From contig CM056553.1 of assembly GCA_029721515.1 (NCBI GenBank), positions 2,679,001 to 2,743,000 of the forward strand: 64,000 nt of DNA. The letters are read 5' to 3'. This document shows, in pieces, positions 1 through 11,590 of the stretch; the first letter of the stretch is position 1, and the number at the start of each line of letters is the position of its first letter. The DNA is from Synanceia verrucosa. Taxonomy: Eukaryota > Chordata > Actinopteri > Perciformes > Synanceiidae. Position numbers and translations under genes: made by a program. A model generated the notes under the pieces. That model ran no database searches. It saw only the letters and a program-made list of their open reading frames with translations, and was not told the DNA's origin.

Positions 1-215
1 AGTTGAAAATTTACAACAATAAAGTGGTAAATTTTCAATATTGAAATCATAAATTTACAAGATTAAGTTGTAAATTTCCAAAAGTAAAGTTATATATTTA
101 CAAGAATAAAGTCTTAAATTTATAAGAAAAAAGTTGTAAATTTATGAGATTAAAGTTGTAAATTTACAAGAATAAAATCAAAAAGTTATGAGATTACAGT
201 GAATAAAAGTCATAA
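1..215. repeat. AT-rich minisatellite, motif like AAATTTACAAGAATAAAGT
   Basis: Imperfect tandem copies of a 20-24 bp unit alternate (A)AATTTACAAGA with (A)TAAAGTTGTA. The same unit family forms a larger array at 9090-9640, so this is a recurrent satellite in this genome. It starts at or before the window edge. No coding potential is evident. Confidence 0.75.
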
Positions 216-256
216 TTTATTTTACTGCAGCTAAGTCTGTGTCTTCCCTGCACAGT

Positions 257-310
257 CCTGGTTCTGGTCCTGGTTCTGGTCCTGATTCTGGTCCTGGTCC
301 TGGTCCTGGG
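257..310. repeat. CCTGGTTCTGGT short minisatellite
   Basis: Six- and twelve-base units built from CCTGGT and TCTGGT are repeated in tandem, with one CCTGAT variant. It has the same CTGGT core, by simple composition, as the much larger array in pde6a intron 10, but no link is implied. Confidence 0.7.
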
Positions 311-2339
311 ACTGCAGGTCTTTACTCTTTTCATTTTTGTGATGCTTTCAGTTCGTTGCTCTGAGGAGCAGAGCTGAAACATCTCCTGAACAAAATGTTC
401 AGTTTTCAACATGAAAGTTTGTTCAGACATGCAGGATTCACAAAGTAAAGTTAAGTTAAGCCCAAGTTTCAGTGGAGAACTTAAAGGTGAACTAGAGGCC
501 CCATAGAGACAGTCTGATGGGACATGTCTTTGTCTCAATGGCATCTAATTCAGCTGTTGAAGCACAAACTGGTTTCCTTCAACTTTTGACATAGATTTTT
601 TTAAAAGGTTTTTATTGCTCCGGCGTTTAGTCAGGATTCTGCTTCAGTCACCGTCGTTCAAAGTTTGGAGAAAACGCAGAAACTGCTTCACTGGTTTCTC
701 CTCAGCTAACCTTCCTCCTCTGTGCATCGCACCACATCTGAAATGTTCTCGGCTCTCCGTCCATCTCTGTGGAAACAACACGATCATTGCAGCTGCTTTC
801 CTTCACCTCTTTGCCTCTTTTTTCTCTCCGCCTGGTGCAGATCGGGTTTCTGTGAAAACCTCTCAGCTCTCCCTAATGCTTTCTGACGTGTCTTCAGACC
901 AGCGCAGGAGAAAACTAAGTTTTAATCCCATGAAAGGCCGACTTTTCTGAATCCTGCAGCAGACCTGCTGACCGGTCTAATGTTCGGACTCGTTCATTTT
1001 GACTTTCTTTATTTAGGAAATATTCAACTCTGCTGAATATTTTCCTCTTAGGCGTTAAATCTCCTTGAACTGCTGTCGTATTAAATCATTTCTTGTCTTT
1101 TTCGCCCTCTTTCCTCACCACCCGGAGCAGAAAACTTGTAACTGTAATCGAGGTGATGACACCTACCTCCTGTAATTCGTTTTACAGTGATGCTTTCGCT
1201 TATCTGTGCATATTTTGGGAGGATATTCAGGTTGCAAACAAACCTTCCTTCAAGGTCAGAGGAGGACAAACATTTTTCTGTTTTTTTGGAAAGTCTGAGG
1301 AAGTCGTGCCAACGTGCTTATTTTTTCTTTTTTGCAGCAGGAAACTTTCCTCGTGGGTGTAAACGCTGAATAGTTTTTGCATAAAATTATCTGTCTCCTT
1401 TCATTCTTTTTAGCTCAGTGCTCTGTAATCTGGTTTCTATTCAAATTCCAGTCTATTGTGTTCGTCATACTCCCTCCTCTCCTATCCTGACCTCTTGTAT
1501 CCTCCTTCCTCTCTCTCTATCATCACAGTAGGATGTGAGCTCACATTTCCAAGTCGGGTCTTTTTGCCTCGAGGGGCATCAGGATGTAACAGCCACTTGT
1601 TGTCTTGGTGGTTTGGTGACCGATGAGAAAGTGAAACAGAGAAGAGGAAGAGGCTTCCTGATTGTGAGGATCAATTATGGCACTCGAGACAGAAAGAGAC
1701 GGAGTGGGATCATCAGAAGAAGTGGAGATGTGATTAGAGGGAGTGAAGAGAGGGCGAGAGACCCAGAGTGGTCATCAAGAGAGAGAGAGAGAGGGGGATG
1801 ATGGTCTATAAATGAAAGCACTTGTGGAAAAAATATACAGACATTTTCAATTCCTCCTGTCGTCCACTCAAATTCAGGTCAGTATTAAAGGGAAAACACG
1901 CCACATTTTCAGGACTAAAGTTATATGATTGTTCATTTAAACTCATATTCTGGCCTTTTGAATTTTCTCCCCCCAAAAAAATAAACCAACACCAAATTAT
2001 TTAAGGAGGCTTAAGTATGTTTTAGGGGGGCTTCAGCCTGCCAGAATGACACCACTGATAAGATCCAAGAGTATTTATTGTCTTTATGTACGCACATGCA
2101 CATGTAGCGTCTCTGAGCTTAAAGACACACATAAAATAAAGATATGAAACACCCATATTTACAGAGGAGATTTAATATTTGCAGTGGAAAGGGTAGATAA
2201 AGTGCACCTTAATGCAAGGATAAGACACTATCTTAAAGCACAGAAATATTTGCATTGTTTTTTTCCACATAAGAAATAGTAAAAATACATTTTAATTCAT
2301 CTACAGTAGTAATTGTGTTTAATTAGCAATTCATTTGCA

Positions 2340-2505
2340 ATTTAAAATATATCATTAAATGTAGTAAATATTTATTCTATTATTATTACTTATTCTATGA
2401 TGCCTTTGCTGTTATTTATTGTTTTTTATGACAGTAATTTGTCTTTGCTGCTGTGGCAGGTGAATTTAAATGAATAAATAAAATACTTTTCTATTCTATT
2501 CTTAA
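2340..2505 (+). mobile_element. LINE (L2/Rex-like) 3' end fragment
   Basis: The segment reads TTTGCTGCTGTGGCAGGTGA, then AATGAATAAATAAAATA and a TTCTATTCTATT tail. This resembles the common 3' end of teleost L2/Rex1-type LINEs, which end in a GGGATAAATAAAG-like motif and short tandem copies. It is a truncated fragment with no reverse transcriptase left. The family assignment is from memory of the motif and not from a search. Confidence 0.45.
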
Positions 2506-3032
2506 ATTCAAGCCTGATAAAATGTGAACATTTAGTATTTTTTGGGATAAAGTCAAGCAACAAACAGCAAACAAGAAGCAAACCATGACTGATCAGATTT
2601 GCACTATAATGTTATTTCTGTAGCCAATAGATTCCAGGTGATAAAACACATCTTTTCATTTCTATTGATCTTTCTCTTCCATACGGCATTGAAGGTTTTG
2701 CTGAAGGGACGTCAGGAAGATGAATGTTCGCCACATTGCTGCCTGGAAATATGCTGAAATGTTTAGTCTGCTAATGCAGGCCTTCTGTCGCTCTGTGCCT
2801 CGGCCTCGTTAAACAAATCACCATCTGAGTCCAAACAAAACCACCGATAAACACAGAGGGGATGTGACCACACGTCCTGCTGGAAGGATATACTGTGAAG
2901 ACTGCAGCTTCCTCTCCACTGATTCTTCTTCTTCTTCCACTTTGTTCTTCTCTTGTTTTAAAGTTTCTCCTCTTATTTATAACTTTATAACTTGCATCTG
3001 CTTTACTTTATGTCCAACTGCATTTATATTAT

Positions 3033-3477
3033 CTCATTGAGTTCCAGTCCTTTTATAAAACAGAAGGTGTCTTGTTCCACTGTTTTTGTCCATTTTGAGT
3101 CATATTTCTAGACCCACAGAATATTTTGTACTATGACTCTGAAAACACTGAATAGCTCAAATGAAAGAAGAGACTCTCTATTTCATCATGAAAAAAAATG
3201 TTTGTTTTTACCTTGTTCCATTCTTGTTTTATCAGAGGTAGAGTAGAGGACACTTTCACCAAAATCACCACTTTTTCTCCAGATTCTGTTTGTTTTGCTC
3301 TCTAATCTCGATCGTCTCCACTTCCTGTTTTGATCTCTGTGGTATATACCGTCTCTTTATGCTCTGACTACATCTCCCAGAAGCCCCAAAATTACTCACA
3401 GGCAGCAGGAGACTGAACAACGACCCGCTGCCGAAAAACCACTTTGACGTATTATTATGTCAGTGGCGCTCGAGGAG
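3033..3477 (+). mobile_element. piggyBac-like MITE, copy A
   Basis: A 445-bp non-coding element flanked by TTAT (3029-3032) on the left and TTAA (3478-3481) on the right. Its ends are imperfect inverted repeats, CTCATTGAGTTCCAG on the left and CTCCTCGAGCGCCAC reading inward from the right. Related copies lie at 24912-25316 (minus, truncated) and 54085-54407 (plus, truncated; its intact end is TTAA plus CTCATTGAGTGCCAG). TTAA targets are the hallmark of piggyBac transposition. There is no transposase, so this is a non-autonomous copy. Confidence 0.6.
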
Positions 3478-4734
3478 TTAACGTACATTTATAAAGAAAC
3501 AAGCTGCACTTTCCACCTTGAAATACTTCCAGTATATAGTTTTATCATCATCAAAAATTAAGTTAATGATTAATTATGATTAATTATTTTCCTTTTTCGT
3601 GGCTGTTATGATTGAGCTTCTATCGAAAAAGTGACTTGAAGCAGATTTGTCTTAAAGGTCCTGAGTGGAACATTTCTGGGGATATATTGGCATAAATGGT
3701 ATATAATATTAGTAAATATGCTATGTTATGCAATATATGTGTATTGTCACCTGAAAATACGTACTGTTGTGTTTTCTTTAGCTTATAACGAGACATTTAC
3801 ACCGAAACTTTAACCTATAAAAGAGCGTTTTACCCTTCAGTTTAACTAAAAATCTCACAGTAACAAGTCCAACATGGAATTCAATGCTTCTTTTTGGAGC
3901 TTCTATCTTTTTACCTATTTTTTCAGTGTTTTCCTTGACAACTCCAGCCCTTATCCTAGAAAAACCATTTGGCATGTGGTCACATCACATCACAGATGGC
4001 GGCATCATTTATAGCATCATTTGGACTCGTTTCCCTGTTGTGAAGCATCGAGCACCGAAAAGATGGTGCTTCATCTGAGCATGGTTAGCTTGTGCTGGAC
4101 AGAGACTTAAAAACATGCGTCAGTCGATGAAAGCGACTCGCTAACAACCTTCGGACCTGCTCTCTGAACTGTGGTCGCCCTCGCAGAACCACAGCGAGAC
4201 CAGCTGAGGGTTTAACGCCGAAATGTGGCAGCAATTTTGGGTTCCGCTCCGGCGAGGATCTGCAGCCTGTTTGCTTTTGAAAAGCCCTAAATGTTCGCGG
4301 CGGTCTGGGAGGTGAATTTCACGGCCAGTTTGGCAGCAGGAAACGTCTTCGGTCAGGGTGTTTGTGTAAACAGCTCGTAATAGTTTCAGCCGAAATGGAC
4401 ATAATCCTTTCATGTGAATACTTGCAGTGAAGCTTATATTCCAGTGTACAGATGAGACCCATTAAGAGACCCAGATGAGTTTGTGAAACGTGCTTCTCGC
4501 CCTTCAGTAGAGCGGGTTTAGCTGTGGTTGAGCTCTGACGGCACATTTAGACACCCAATATCCAACAGTCACATGCTGTGGGTCAGCTCAGTGCAGATAG
4601 TATCTATAATCTTCATGTTAACCTTGACTTTTTCATTTAGCGCTGCATGTGTTATCATGTCGTATCACCATTGATTCTTTTCAAATTCTGCATTCGAACG
4701 AATAAACAGGATATTCTGTCAATAATAATAAAAA

Positions 4735-4870
4735 AGTCAAGTCAAAGTTTATTTCTAAAGCACCTTTCCGACAACCTCGATTGGCCAAAGTGCTGTACAG
4801 GGTACAATATAATCATACACACACCTCAAAATAAAAACATAATGAAATGAAATAAACACAATATTAAAAG
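4735..4870. repeat. LINE-tail-like dispersed repeat
   Basis: The segment begins GTCAAGTCAAAGTTTATTTC and continues through AAAGTGCTGTACAGGGTACAA. This matches a very common teleost repeat end (TTTATTTATATAGCAC followed by CAAAGTGCTTTACA). It is recognised by motif only; the boundaries are approximate. Confidence 0.4.
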
Positions 4871-5097
4871 ACAAAGAATACAAATATTAAAAATATCTAT
4901 ACAAATAAAAACACTAAAAGAAGAGTAAAAGAGAAGATAGGGAATAAAAGATAGAGGATTAAAAACAAGATGACTCGTCTAGCTGGGACTGAACGCCAAA
5001 GAGAAAAGATGATTTTTTTTTAGCAGTGTTTTAAAATAAGGGTGCTTATCTTATGCAACATCTGAAGCAACAACTTTGGAGGTACAAGATGTCAATA

Positions 5098-5170
5098 AAA
5101 TAGAAAAGAATAACTTTATTGATCCCAACCTGGGAAATTATTTTGCAGCAACAGCAAGAAACAAAATGGA
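5098..5170. repeat. LINE 3'-tail-like repeat (TTTATTGATCCC type)
   Basis: AACTTTATTGATCCCAACCT followed by GGGAAATTATTTTGCAGCA is the typical TTTATTGATCCC...GGGAAATT signature seen at the ends of many fish LINE copies. Related, more diverged tails occur near 52600, 59610 and 62730. No coding sequence is attached. Confidence 0.45.
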
Positions 5171-5262
5171 AAAACAGAAAAAGTATGAGCATACTATAGT
5201 ACAATATAAAGTATAAGAAGAAGAGCAAAGTAAAAATATCAAAAAGTGTCAAAAAATAATTA

Positions 5263-5694
5263 CAGGGTTCCCACAGTTCCTTAAAAAGTCTTGAAATGTC
5301 TCCGGGTAATTAAGTTTTTTTAAATTTACCGTAAATTTACTGTAGGTGTTAAATTTGCAGGTGGTGCATTTAAAGCCAATAGGAAAATACAGCATTCAGA
5401 GATCCACTGCAATTTTTCTCTTTATTTTGTTCACAAAGTTCACTTCTTTGTGCTTCCTTCAGTTTATATCGTTGTTGCAAATGTTAAAGTGCTGAAAAAA
5501 AATATCATAAAAGCTATTATTAATCAGTCATCAGATTTTTTTTTCCTGCAGCATCGGCCTCAAAAACTCCATGTTAGCCCTATAAACTGACTATTTTCTA
5601 TCAAAGAAACTATGATGTTTTGGGGTCTTGAATTATATTTGTTGAGGTCTTAAAAATTATCGAATTTGTCTTTTAAAATAGTGCAAGAACCTTG
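5263..5694 (+). mobile_element. Dispersed non-autonomous DNA element, copy E1
   Basis: About 430 bp bounded by CAGGGTTCCCACAGTTCCTT on the left and GTGCAAGAACCTTG on the right. The ends are weakly inverted (CAGGGTTC versus CAAGGTTC). A second copy, about 365 bp, lies at 50691-51056 in pde6a intron 3. The two share long stretches such as GCATCGGCCTCAAAAACTCC and TGACTATTTTCTATCAAA. CAGGGTTC ends suggest a hAT-like origin, but no clear 8-bp target duplication is visible, so the class is uncertain. Confidence 0.55.
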
Positions 5695-7186
5695 AATTAT
5701 GACACAACATCTTTTAATTCAGAATTGCTTATCTCATAAAACAGCGTAACACACAGACGTGTCTTAAATTCATCATGTACTCCATGTTTTTAATCAAATT
5801 ATATTGTCTTGTTCAGGAGGAGAACCTCTTTAAGCCTCTTTAAATCACTAAACCATACGCTGACAATAAAACGAAACATTCACTTGAGTCACTCCATAAA
5901 ATCAGTCAGCTGCGTTCAGGGTCAGTCCTGCCGACGCGTGTTTTTCTGCTCAGCTTGTATCTTCATCCATGAAGCTGCTGCTTCATGAGCCTCTAATGTC
6001 TCGTAACAAAGTCAAGCCCCCGTCGCCCTCCTGTAACCCAGAGAGTGGGATCACTTTTCCAGTAAACGAGGAGCGGACTGTGTTGAGAAATGACTCACTT
6101 TCCAACAGGAGCCTTTAACTAAGTGTGTTATTTAAGACCCATCACGTCTGATATTGTAATGTCACTATCAGTGTGCTCCAGCTCATCACTGGTTATTTTA
6201 GGATTATTTACTACTGCTGAACTGTCACCTCACAGCAAGAGGATCCCAGAAGAAGTGAACTTCAGTCCGTAAAGACCCTCGTCTTGACTTTTTTTATTCA
6301 AAATATATAATACTGATTGTCTCCAAATTGTTCCACCTTCAGGTCTGCATGTCCTGGTTATATATCTAGATCTATAACTAGATAGTTATATGTTATTTTT
6401 ATTTCTTTCTATATTTATTACTTCAGGTCAGGACTCAAGAATGAAATCATCAGTATTTAAAGGTCAAAGGTCACTGTGACATCACTTCCATCCTCTGTTC
6501 ATTAACATGATATCTAATGTTTTTAAAACTTATTTTAAAACCCACTTGTGTTGAGACTTTGCTCCTGTTTTATTTATTATTTTTTTTACTCTTTGTGTTT
6601 GTCTTTATGGTTGTTTACAGCACTTTGTTTTCAGCTGTGCTCTATAAATAAAGTTTAGTTGAGTTGAAAGTCTAGACCAGACATGGGATTTTTAATCCAG
6701 CCTGCCGAACTTGTCCAAATTATATTATTAAATGCATTTATTTTATATTTAGGGATGATCTGCGGTGGTAAGTCTCATAGAACTGCCTGGAATAGGGAAC
6801 AACTAAAGATTAAAGCAGGTCATCAAGCAGAACTCCATTCAAAAAATCAAGGAAACTAACAACTCAGTTATAACTAACAGTCAAACATGCTGATAACATT
6901 AGATAAATCATCTTTTCTGAATGTGTCCAACTTCTCCTGTAATTCAGCAAACAAATAATCCACCAAAGAGCATCGTTAAAGTGTTAATTTGTAACATGAA
7001 ATGGATGAAAAGGAAAGAGAAACACATGGAATGACTGATGATGAACTGATTAGAATAATCAAAGGTCAAAGGTCACTGTACGCACTCATTTCCAACCAGA
7101 GAAGATGCTGTAGTGATGATGTTTTGGACAGATATGGATGTGATTGTTGGTTATTCCAGATTAAATCTGCTTAATCTCTCTCTCAG

Positions 7187-7277
7187 GTATTCTGTCCTCC
7201 AGAACGGGAACCACACGGAGCAGAAGAAGAAGAAGTTTCTGCACACCGACACAGAGTCCCATGAGTCCTGCTTGTGA
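7187..7277 (+). CDS. htr4: 5-hydroxytryptamine receptor 4, last coding exon (C-terminal tail)
   Basis: HTR4 is a Gs-coupled serotonin receptor. After the acceptor TCTCTCTCAG the exon begins with one base completing a split codon (AG|G, Arg in the family). It then reads YSVLQNGNHTEQ, a run of four lysines, FLHTDTESHESCL and TGA at 7275-7277. It aligns residue by residue with the human 5-HT4(a) tail, which starts YTVLHRGHHQE and ends ESLESCF. Length (29 residues) and split-codon phase agree with the human exon. The final SCL keeps a class I PDZ ligand (S-x-hydrophobic), the motif known to sort this isoform in mammals. The four lysines are not in the human tail. All transmembrane exons lie to the left of the window. 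Identification rests on a short exon, supported by linkage to slc26a2 and pde6a. Confidence 0.8.
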
Positions 7278-8197
7278 CCGACGACGACTCCTCAGTCACA
7301 CCCCCGACGACCTCGGCTCTCATCCCGTCGCCATGGAGACGAAGGAAACACACCGCAGCCTTCACAGCTCAAATCAGATGACAGATCTCCTAACAGCCGA
7401 GTCCTGGTGGGATCTAGGCGAGGAACGTGACATTAGGTACATCTGGTTTTTAAAGGTCAGCAGAAACTAACCCAGTGGTCTTTAAAGGTGCACTGGAGCC
7501 AGACCAGGAGCTGTCCCGGTCCCAGAACTGGATCAGAGCCTCCTGTCTTATGGAGAACTGGCAGCATCGGTTAAATGTGTAGGAAGAACTTCACAGCACG
7601 AGATGTGGTAAATGACTGACTGGGAGTCGAGGAAGTGGATCATGTTGCCAAAGTTATTTGATATTAATACACAGGATCTATTTCTGATCATAGCATGATG
7701 CTCCCTGTTGTTTCCCAGCGCAGCATCAGAAATGACGCTAGATTTTCGAAGGTCTTTCCTTGTAAAACAACAAGAGAGCTTTTAAGTGTAATTCATGAGC
7801 CGGGGAACAATACTTCTTATGCTAGACATGACATGTTTTAGCCTCGACACGGAGCTGGAGAAGTTTTCCTAAATCCTCACTAAGCTGAAAGGAAAATGTG
7901 TTTGCAAGGCAGCGTTAAGTCCCCGACCTGAACTGTCGAAGGGCGTTATTACAGAGGCTGCTCGCTCACACTCTGAGTTCATTGTGAGGATCACGACGTA
8001 TAAAAGCTGCCCCGTGTGTGAGATGTTGGTATGTATGAAACTCTCTTCATCCCTTCATCCTTTCATCCCCGCTCCACCTAAAGAATGTACCAGAAATATT
8101 TCTGTTCATATTCATGGAAGCAGAGAACACTACAGTTCCAGTCATACAGTTCAGGTGTCTGCTGTTCCCCTGCAAACAGGTGAACTCTCATTTGATC

Positions 8198-8203
8198 AAT
8201 AAA
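8198..8203 (+). terminator. htr4: Candidate polyadenylation signal of htr4
   Basis: AATAAA lies about 920 bases after the htr4 stop codon, in TTTGATCAATAAAAATCTG. It is the first canonical signal that I noticed after the stop. The cleavage site cannot be fixed from sequence. Confidence 0.4.
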
Positions 8204-9089
8204 AATCTGATGATACTTGCAAATACTTATTTGCACGTTATTTTTCTCCTAGTTTCCGTCTGAATGCCAGTGTGTTCACCCAAATCTGCTCTGATTGGTT
8301 TATGGAAAAATATTTAATAACTTTGCAAAGGTCAAGCTGTTGACTCACATGTTAAAAAACCTGTTTGTGTTCAACATAAAAGCAGTGAAAAAGTGAGTTT
8401 TTTTTCGATGTGTGCTGATGAGTTAAAGAGCTTCAACAGGCTGTTTTACTCAGTTCATTGAAGCTGCGTTTGTGCGCTGTAGAATACAAACGGTGCATCA
8501 AACTGGGCTCAGAAACAGTCAAACAGAGGTGAACCCTCTTAAAGAAATTCTCTGATATCAGTAAATCAGATGGAAATGCTGTTGAGCGCTGATTCAGTGG
8601 CACAAAGACAAACCAAAAAGCTCCAGACTGGAAACTCTGGGCGGAGGGAGGTGATTATAAATGCCTGCAGAGATGAAGCCCATTGACCCAGTTTAATGAG
8701 GACACATCCAGAAGTGACACCAGCTCTCATGTTACTCCACATACATAAATATGAGCCTCAAACGTCCCAGATCAGCCCAGAGAGAGCGACGGTCGACATT
8801 AATGACATTTCAGTGCAACAGCAGAGCTCAAAATCTACATTTTAAACATCAAATAGAGGAAATTTATTATTTATAATCCCTCCCAGAAACAATCCGTGGA
8901 TGTTTTGTGGATTTCAACATCACTTATTTCTGATTGATGTCCAATTTTTTTAAGATTATTAACATTTAGATGATGTATTTTAATATTAAACTGCTTTAGA
9001 GCCAGTTATCTATCAACCTTTTTAAACTTTTCCAGTGATGGTGGGAATGTTTTACTACGATGGAGTATTAAGGCCACATTTAGAAAAAA
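8204..9089. other. Intergenic sequence, nothing recognised
   Basis: No exon with convincing splice sites, no RNA gene and no repeat boundaries were recognised. Composition is ordinary for the window. Confidence 0.4.
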
Positions 9090-9640
9090 AAAAAATATTT
9101 ACAAGAATAAAGTCATTATTTATGAGAATAAAGTCATAAATTTACGAGAATAAAGTCATTATTTATGAGAATAAAGTCGTAAATTTACGAGATTAAAGTC
9201 ATTATGTACAAGAATAAAGTAATTATGTACAAGATTAAAAGCATTATTTACAAGAATAAAGTCGGAAATTTACTAGATTAAAATAATTATTTATGAGAAT
9301 TAAGTTTTAAATTTACAAGATTTAAGTCATTATTTACAACATTAAGTCATTATTTATGAGATTAAAGTCATTATTTATGAGATTGTATCATCATTTATGA
9401 GATTAAAGTCATTATTTACAATATTAAGTCATTATTTATGAGATTAAAGTCATTATTTACAAGAATAAAGTCATTATTTATGAAATTCAAGTCATTATTT
9501 ATGAGATTAAAATCATTATTTATGAGATTAAAATCATTATTTTTGAGATTAAAGTCATTATTTATGAGATTAAAGTCATTATTTACAAGATTAAAGTTGC
9601 AGTTTTATGAGAATAAAGTCATAATGTTGTAACATGTTTT
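9090..9640. repeat. Minisatellite, unit like TTTATGAGATTAAAGTCATTA
   Basis: About 25 imperfect tandem units of 21-24 bp alternate between TTTATGAGA and TTTACAAGA, followed by (A/T)TAAAGTCATTA. Because the period is near a multiple of three, one frame stays open and encodes an artificial LKSLFMR repeat. It is the same family as the array at 1-215. Confidence 0.85.
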
Positions 9641-9840
9641 TGTAGAAGAGGAGTTAAAAACTTTGGTAAAATTGGAAAGATATTGACTTCCTGGATCAAT
9701 AAATCAAATTCAGTTCGACCTAAAGATGCAAACGATGCATTTCTGTAATGTTGGTGAGGAACACGATGAGACACAACCATATTTTTACCAGAACGATGAG
9801 TCCCGGTGCACATAAATAATGACTTTTTTCTTAAAGTCTG

Positions 9841-9866
9841 TTAAAAAAAAAAAAAAAAAAAAAAGA
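9841..9866. repeat. Poly(A) tract
   Basis: A run of more than twenty adenines begins after TCTGTT. It might be the tail of an old retroposed sequence, but no source gene is recognisable upstream. Confidence 0.6.
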
Positions 9867-11271
9867 AAAAATCTCGTTGTGTTCCTAATACTCAGTCGTA
9901 TCTTTACACTAATTATTGATATTAAGTCACAAACCACATATTGATCATCATGGCATTAACATACAGGGTAAATTGTGTGAATGGAGATGGAAATTAGTCA
10001 TGAATTATTTCTGACTGTAGTTTCATATTCTAGTAACGCTGTAGTCTCCTGGTGTCCTCGGCTAACGTGATTGTCTCTCTGCACAGCGAGGCCACAAACG
10101 TCCGTAAACAAAGAGGGCAGAATATAAACGAACAGAAACACACAGATGGTTTCAGTCGTCCGAGGCTGCACATTCAGCCTTTTTTTATAAGTGATCACAT
10201 TCATGTTTTCCTCTTTAAAACCCACAGTTCTGTCTGTTTGTTGTTTTTTCCATAAGTATAAAAGGAGACCGGCTTCGTGGCTCCAGTGTCATGCTCTTTT
10301 TTTGTTGTTGTTGTTTTCCCATATTTTTCACTTCAGATATCCGCCCACATCTCCAGCTGCAGTTTCCATGATATGTTGTGTTCGCTTGAGAGTGTGTCCA
10401 TTGTTGTTGTGTGGGAAGCTCCTCGACGGTCTAAAATTGGAGAAGTCAAGCTCGCCTGCCTTCATGAAATTTAATGAGCCAAAACGTGTGAGGACGACCA
10501 TTTTTGGACATGAACCAAACACATCACGAGCTGCAAAAAAAGTCTATCTGAGTGCGCTCCACTTGGAACGATTCAAAGGGTCGTGTTGCTATTTCAGAGC
10601 TGTTTGAAATCTATATTTTTCTTTCCAGAGCTTCAAAGACACAAAGCGTTCGTCCACCTGTGGACGAATTTAGATCCGTTAAGAGTTGAGCTGAGGTCGA
10701 CTGAAAGAGTTCAGCCTGTCTGAGCGGTGATAGAAGATTATTATTAAGGAGTAAATATCCCTTAAGATCCGTCCTTTTCCTCTTTACCTTAAGCAGAACC
10801 TGTAGCCTTTCAAAGCCTTTTGCCTCCTACATATCCCATGATGCACTGTGTTTGTCCAGTAAGCAAGAGTTCATCCAGAATAATCAATAAATGAATTCAT
10901 TTTTGCACACGCAGCTTCTTATCAAATGCTGGGTTATTTAATTCATGTCAGGTCATATTTGGTACCGAAGCTCCCAGCATCGCCTCTTTGTCTTCTTTAT
11001 TTGCAAAATGAGAACGTCTCATATTTTTAACATCTCATTCGCCTCTTTCAGTGTCAGTTGCACAATTTCTCAGCCGTTGTCCAAGTCTTTTTTTTGTCAC
11101 CTTTCAAGGAATAGTTTGGATTTTGGACCCTGATCTCTAAAGTAATAATCATAAATATTTTAATATTTTAAATGTCTGAATGAGGTTGCACTCAACTTCT
11201 GACCTTGTTTTCATTCCCAAGTCTTTTTATACTTAGGTTTTGTCAACGCAGATAATGTACATCCTAAGAAA
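9867..11271. other. Intergenic sequence, nothing recognised
   Basis: The longest open frame (138 codons, plus strand, near 10191-10607) has no recognisable domain, no coding-like composition and no flanking splice signals. I see no gene here. Confidence 0.4.
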
Positions 11272-11590
11272 GTGCATCAGAAGTGTGGTGACCTAAAATG
11301 AGCATGAGGTTTTTTTTGTCCCGTGCGTTCACAGCGTTTACTCTTATTTTCACCGTACAGACATAGTTTTAAGCCCAACCATGTATTTCTTTCCTAAACC
11401 TAAGTAAACTAGTGTTTTTACCTGAGCTTAAAGGGACATGATGAAGCTGTGGAAAGTGTACCAGAAGTGTGGTTTTGTCCCGTGCATTCACAGCGTTTAC
11501 TGTTATTTAACTGTTGTTTTAAGCTCAACCATTTTGTTCCTAAACCTAAGTAACCTCATGTTTTTACCTGAGCTTAAAGGGACGTTGCAA
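11272..11590. repeat. Diverged tandem duplication of about 190 bp
   Basis: Two copies in direct orientation share CCAGAAGTGTGG/CATCAGAAGTGTGG, GTCCCGTGC(A/G)TTCACAGCG, TTTAAGC(T/C)CAACCAT, TCCTAAACCTAAGTAA and TTTTTACCTGAGCTTAAAGG. The second copy carries small deletions. There is no coding signal. Confidence 0.7.

Larger units (their letters stand above)
1..7186 (+). other. htr4: Probable last intron of htr4
   Basis: The next feature is a terminal coding exon of htr4 with a strong acceptor at 7186, and no other htr4 exon is recognisable upstream in the window. The large seven-helix coding exon would be an obvious long open frame and is absent. Everything to the left is therefore inferred to be intron. 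It holds two minisatellites, a LINE 3' end, a piggyBac-like MITE, LINE-tail-like repeats and a 430-bp dispersed element; the rest shows no recognisable feature. Confidence 0.6.

Noticed and set aside
1..215. CRISPR-like regular repeat
   Set aside because: Units are contiguous and imperfect with no unique spacers, and the genome is vertebrate.
615..950. 111-codon open frame near the left edge
   Set aside because: No recognisable similarity or splice context; lies in the presumed htr4 intron.
9438..9632. LKSLFMR repeat open frame
   Set aside because: Translation of the TTTATGAGATTAAAGTCATTA minisatellite.
10191..10607. 138-codon open frame in the intergenic region
   Set aside because: No recognisable domain, no splice context and overlapping equally open frames on both strands; within chance expectation for this length of sequence.
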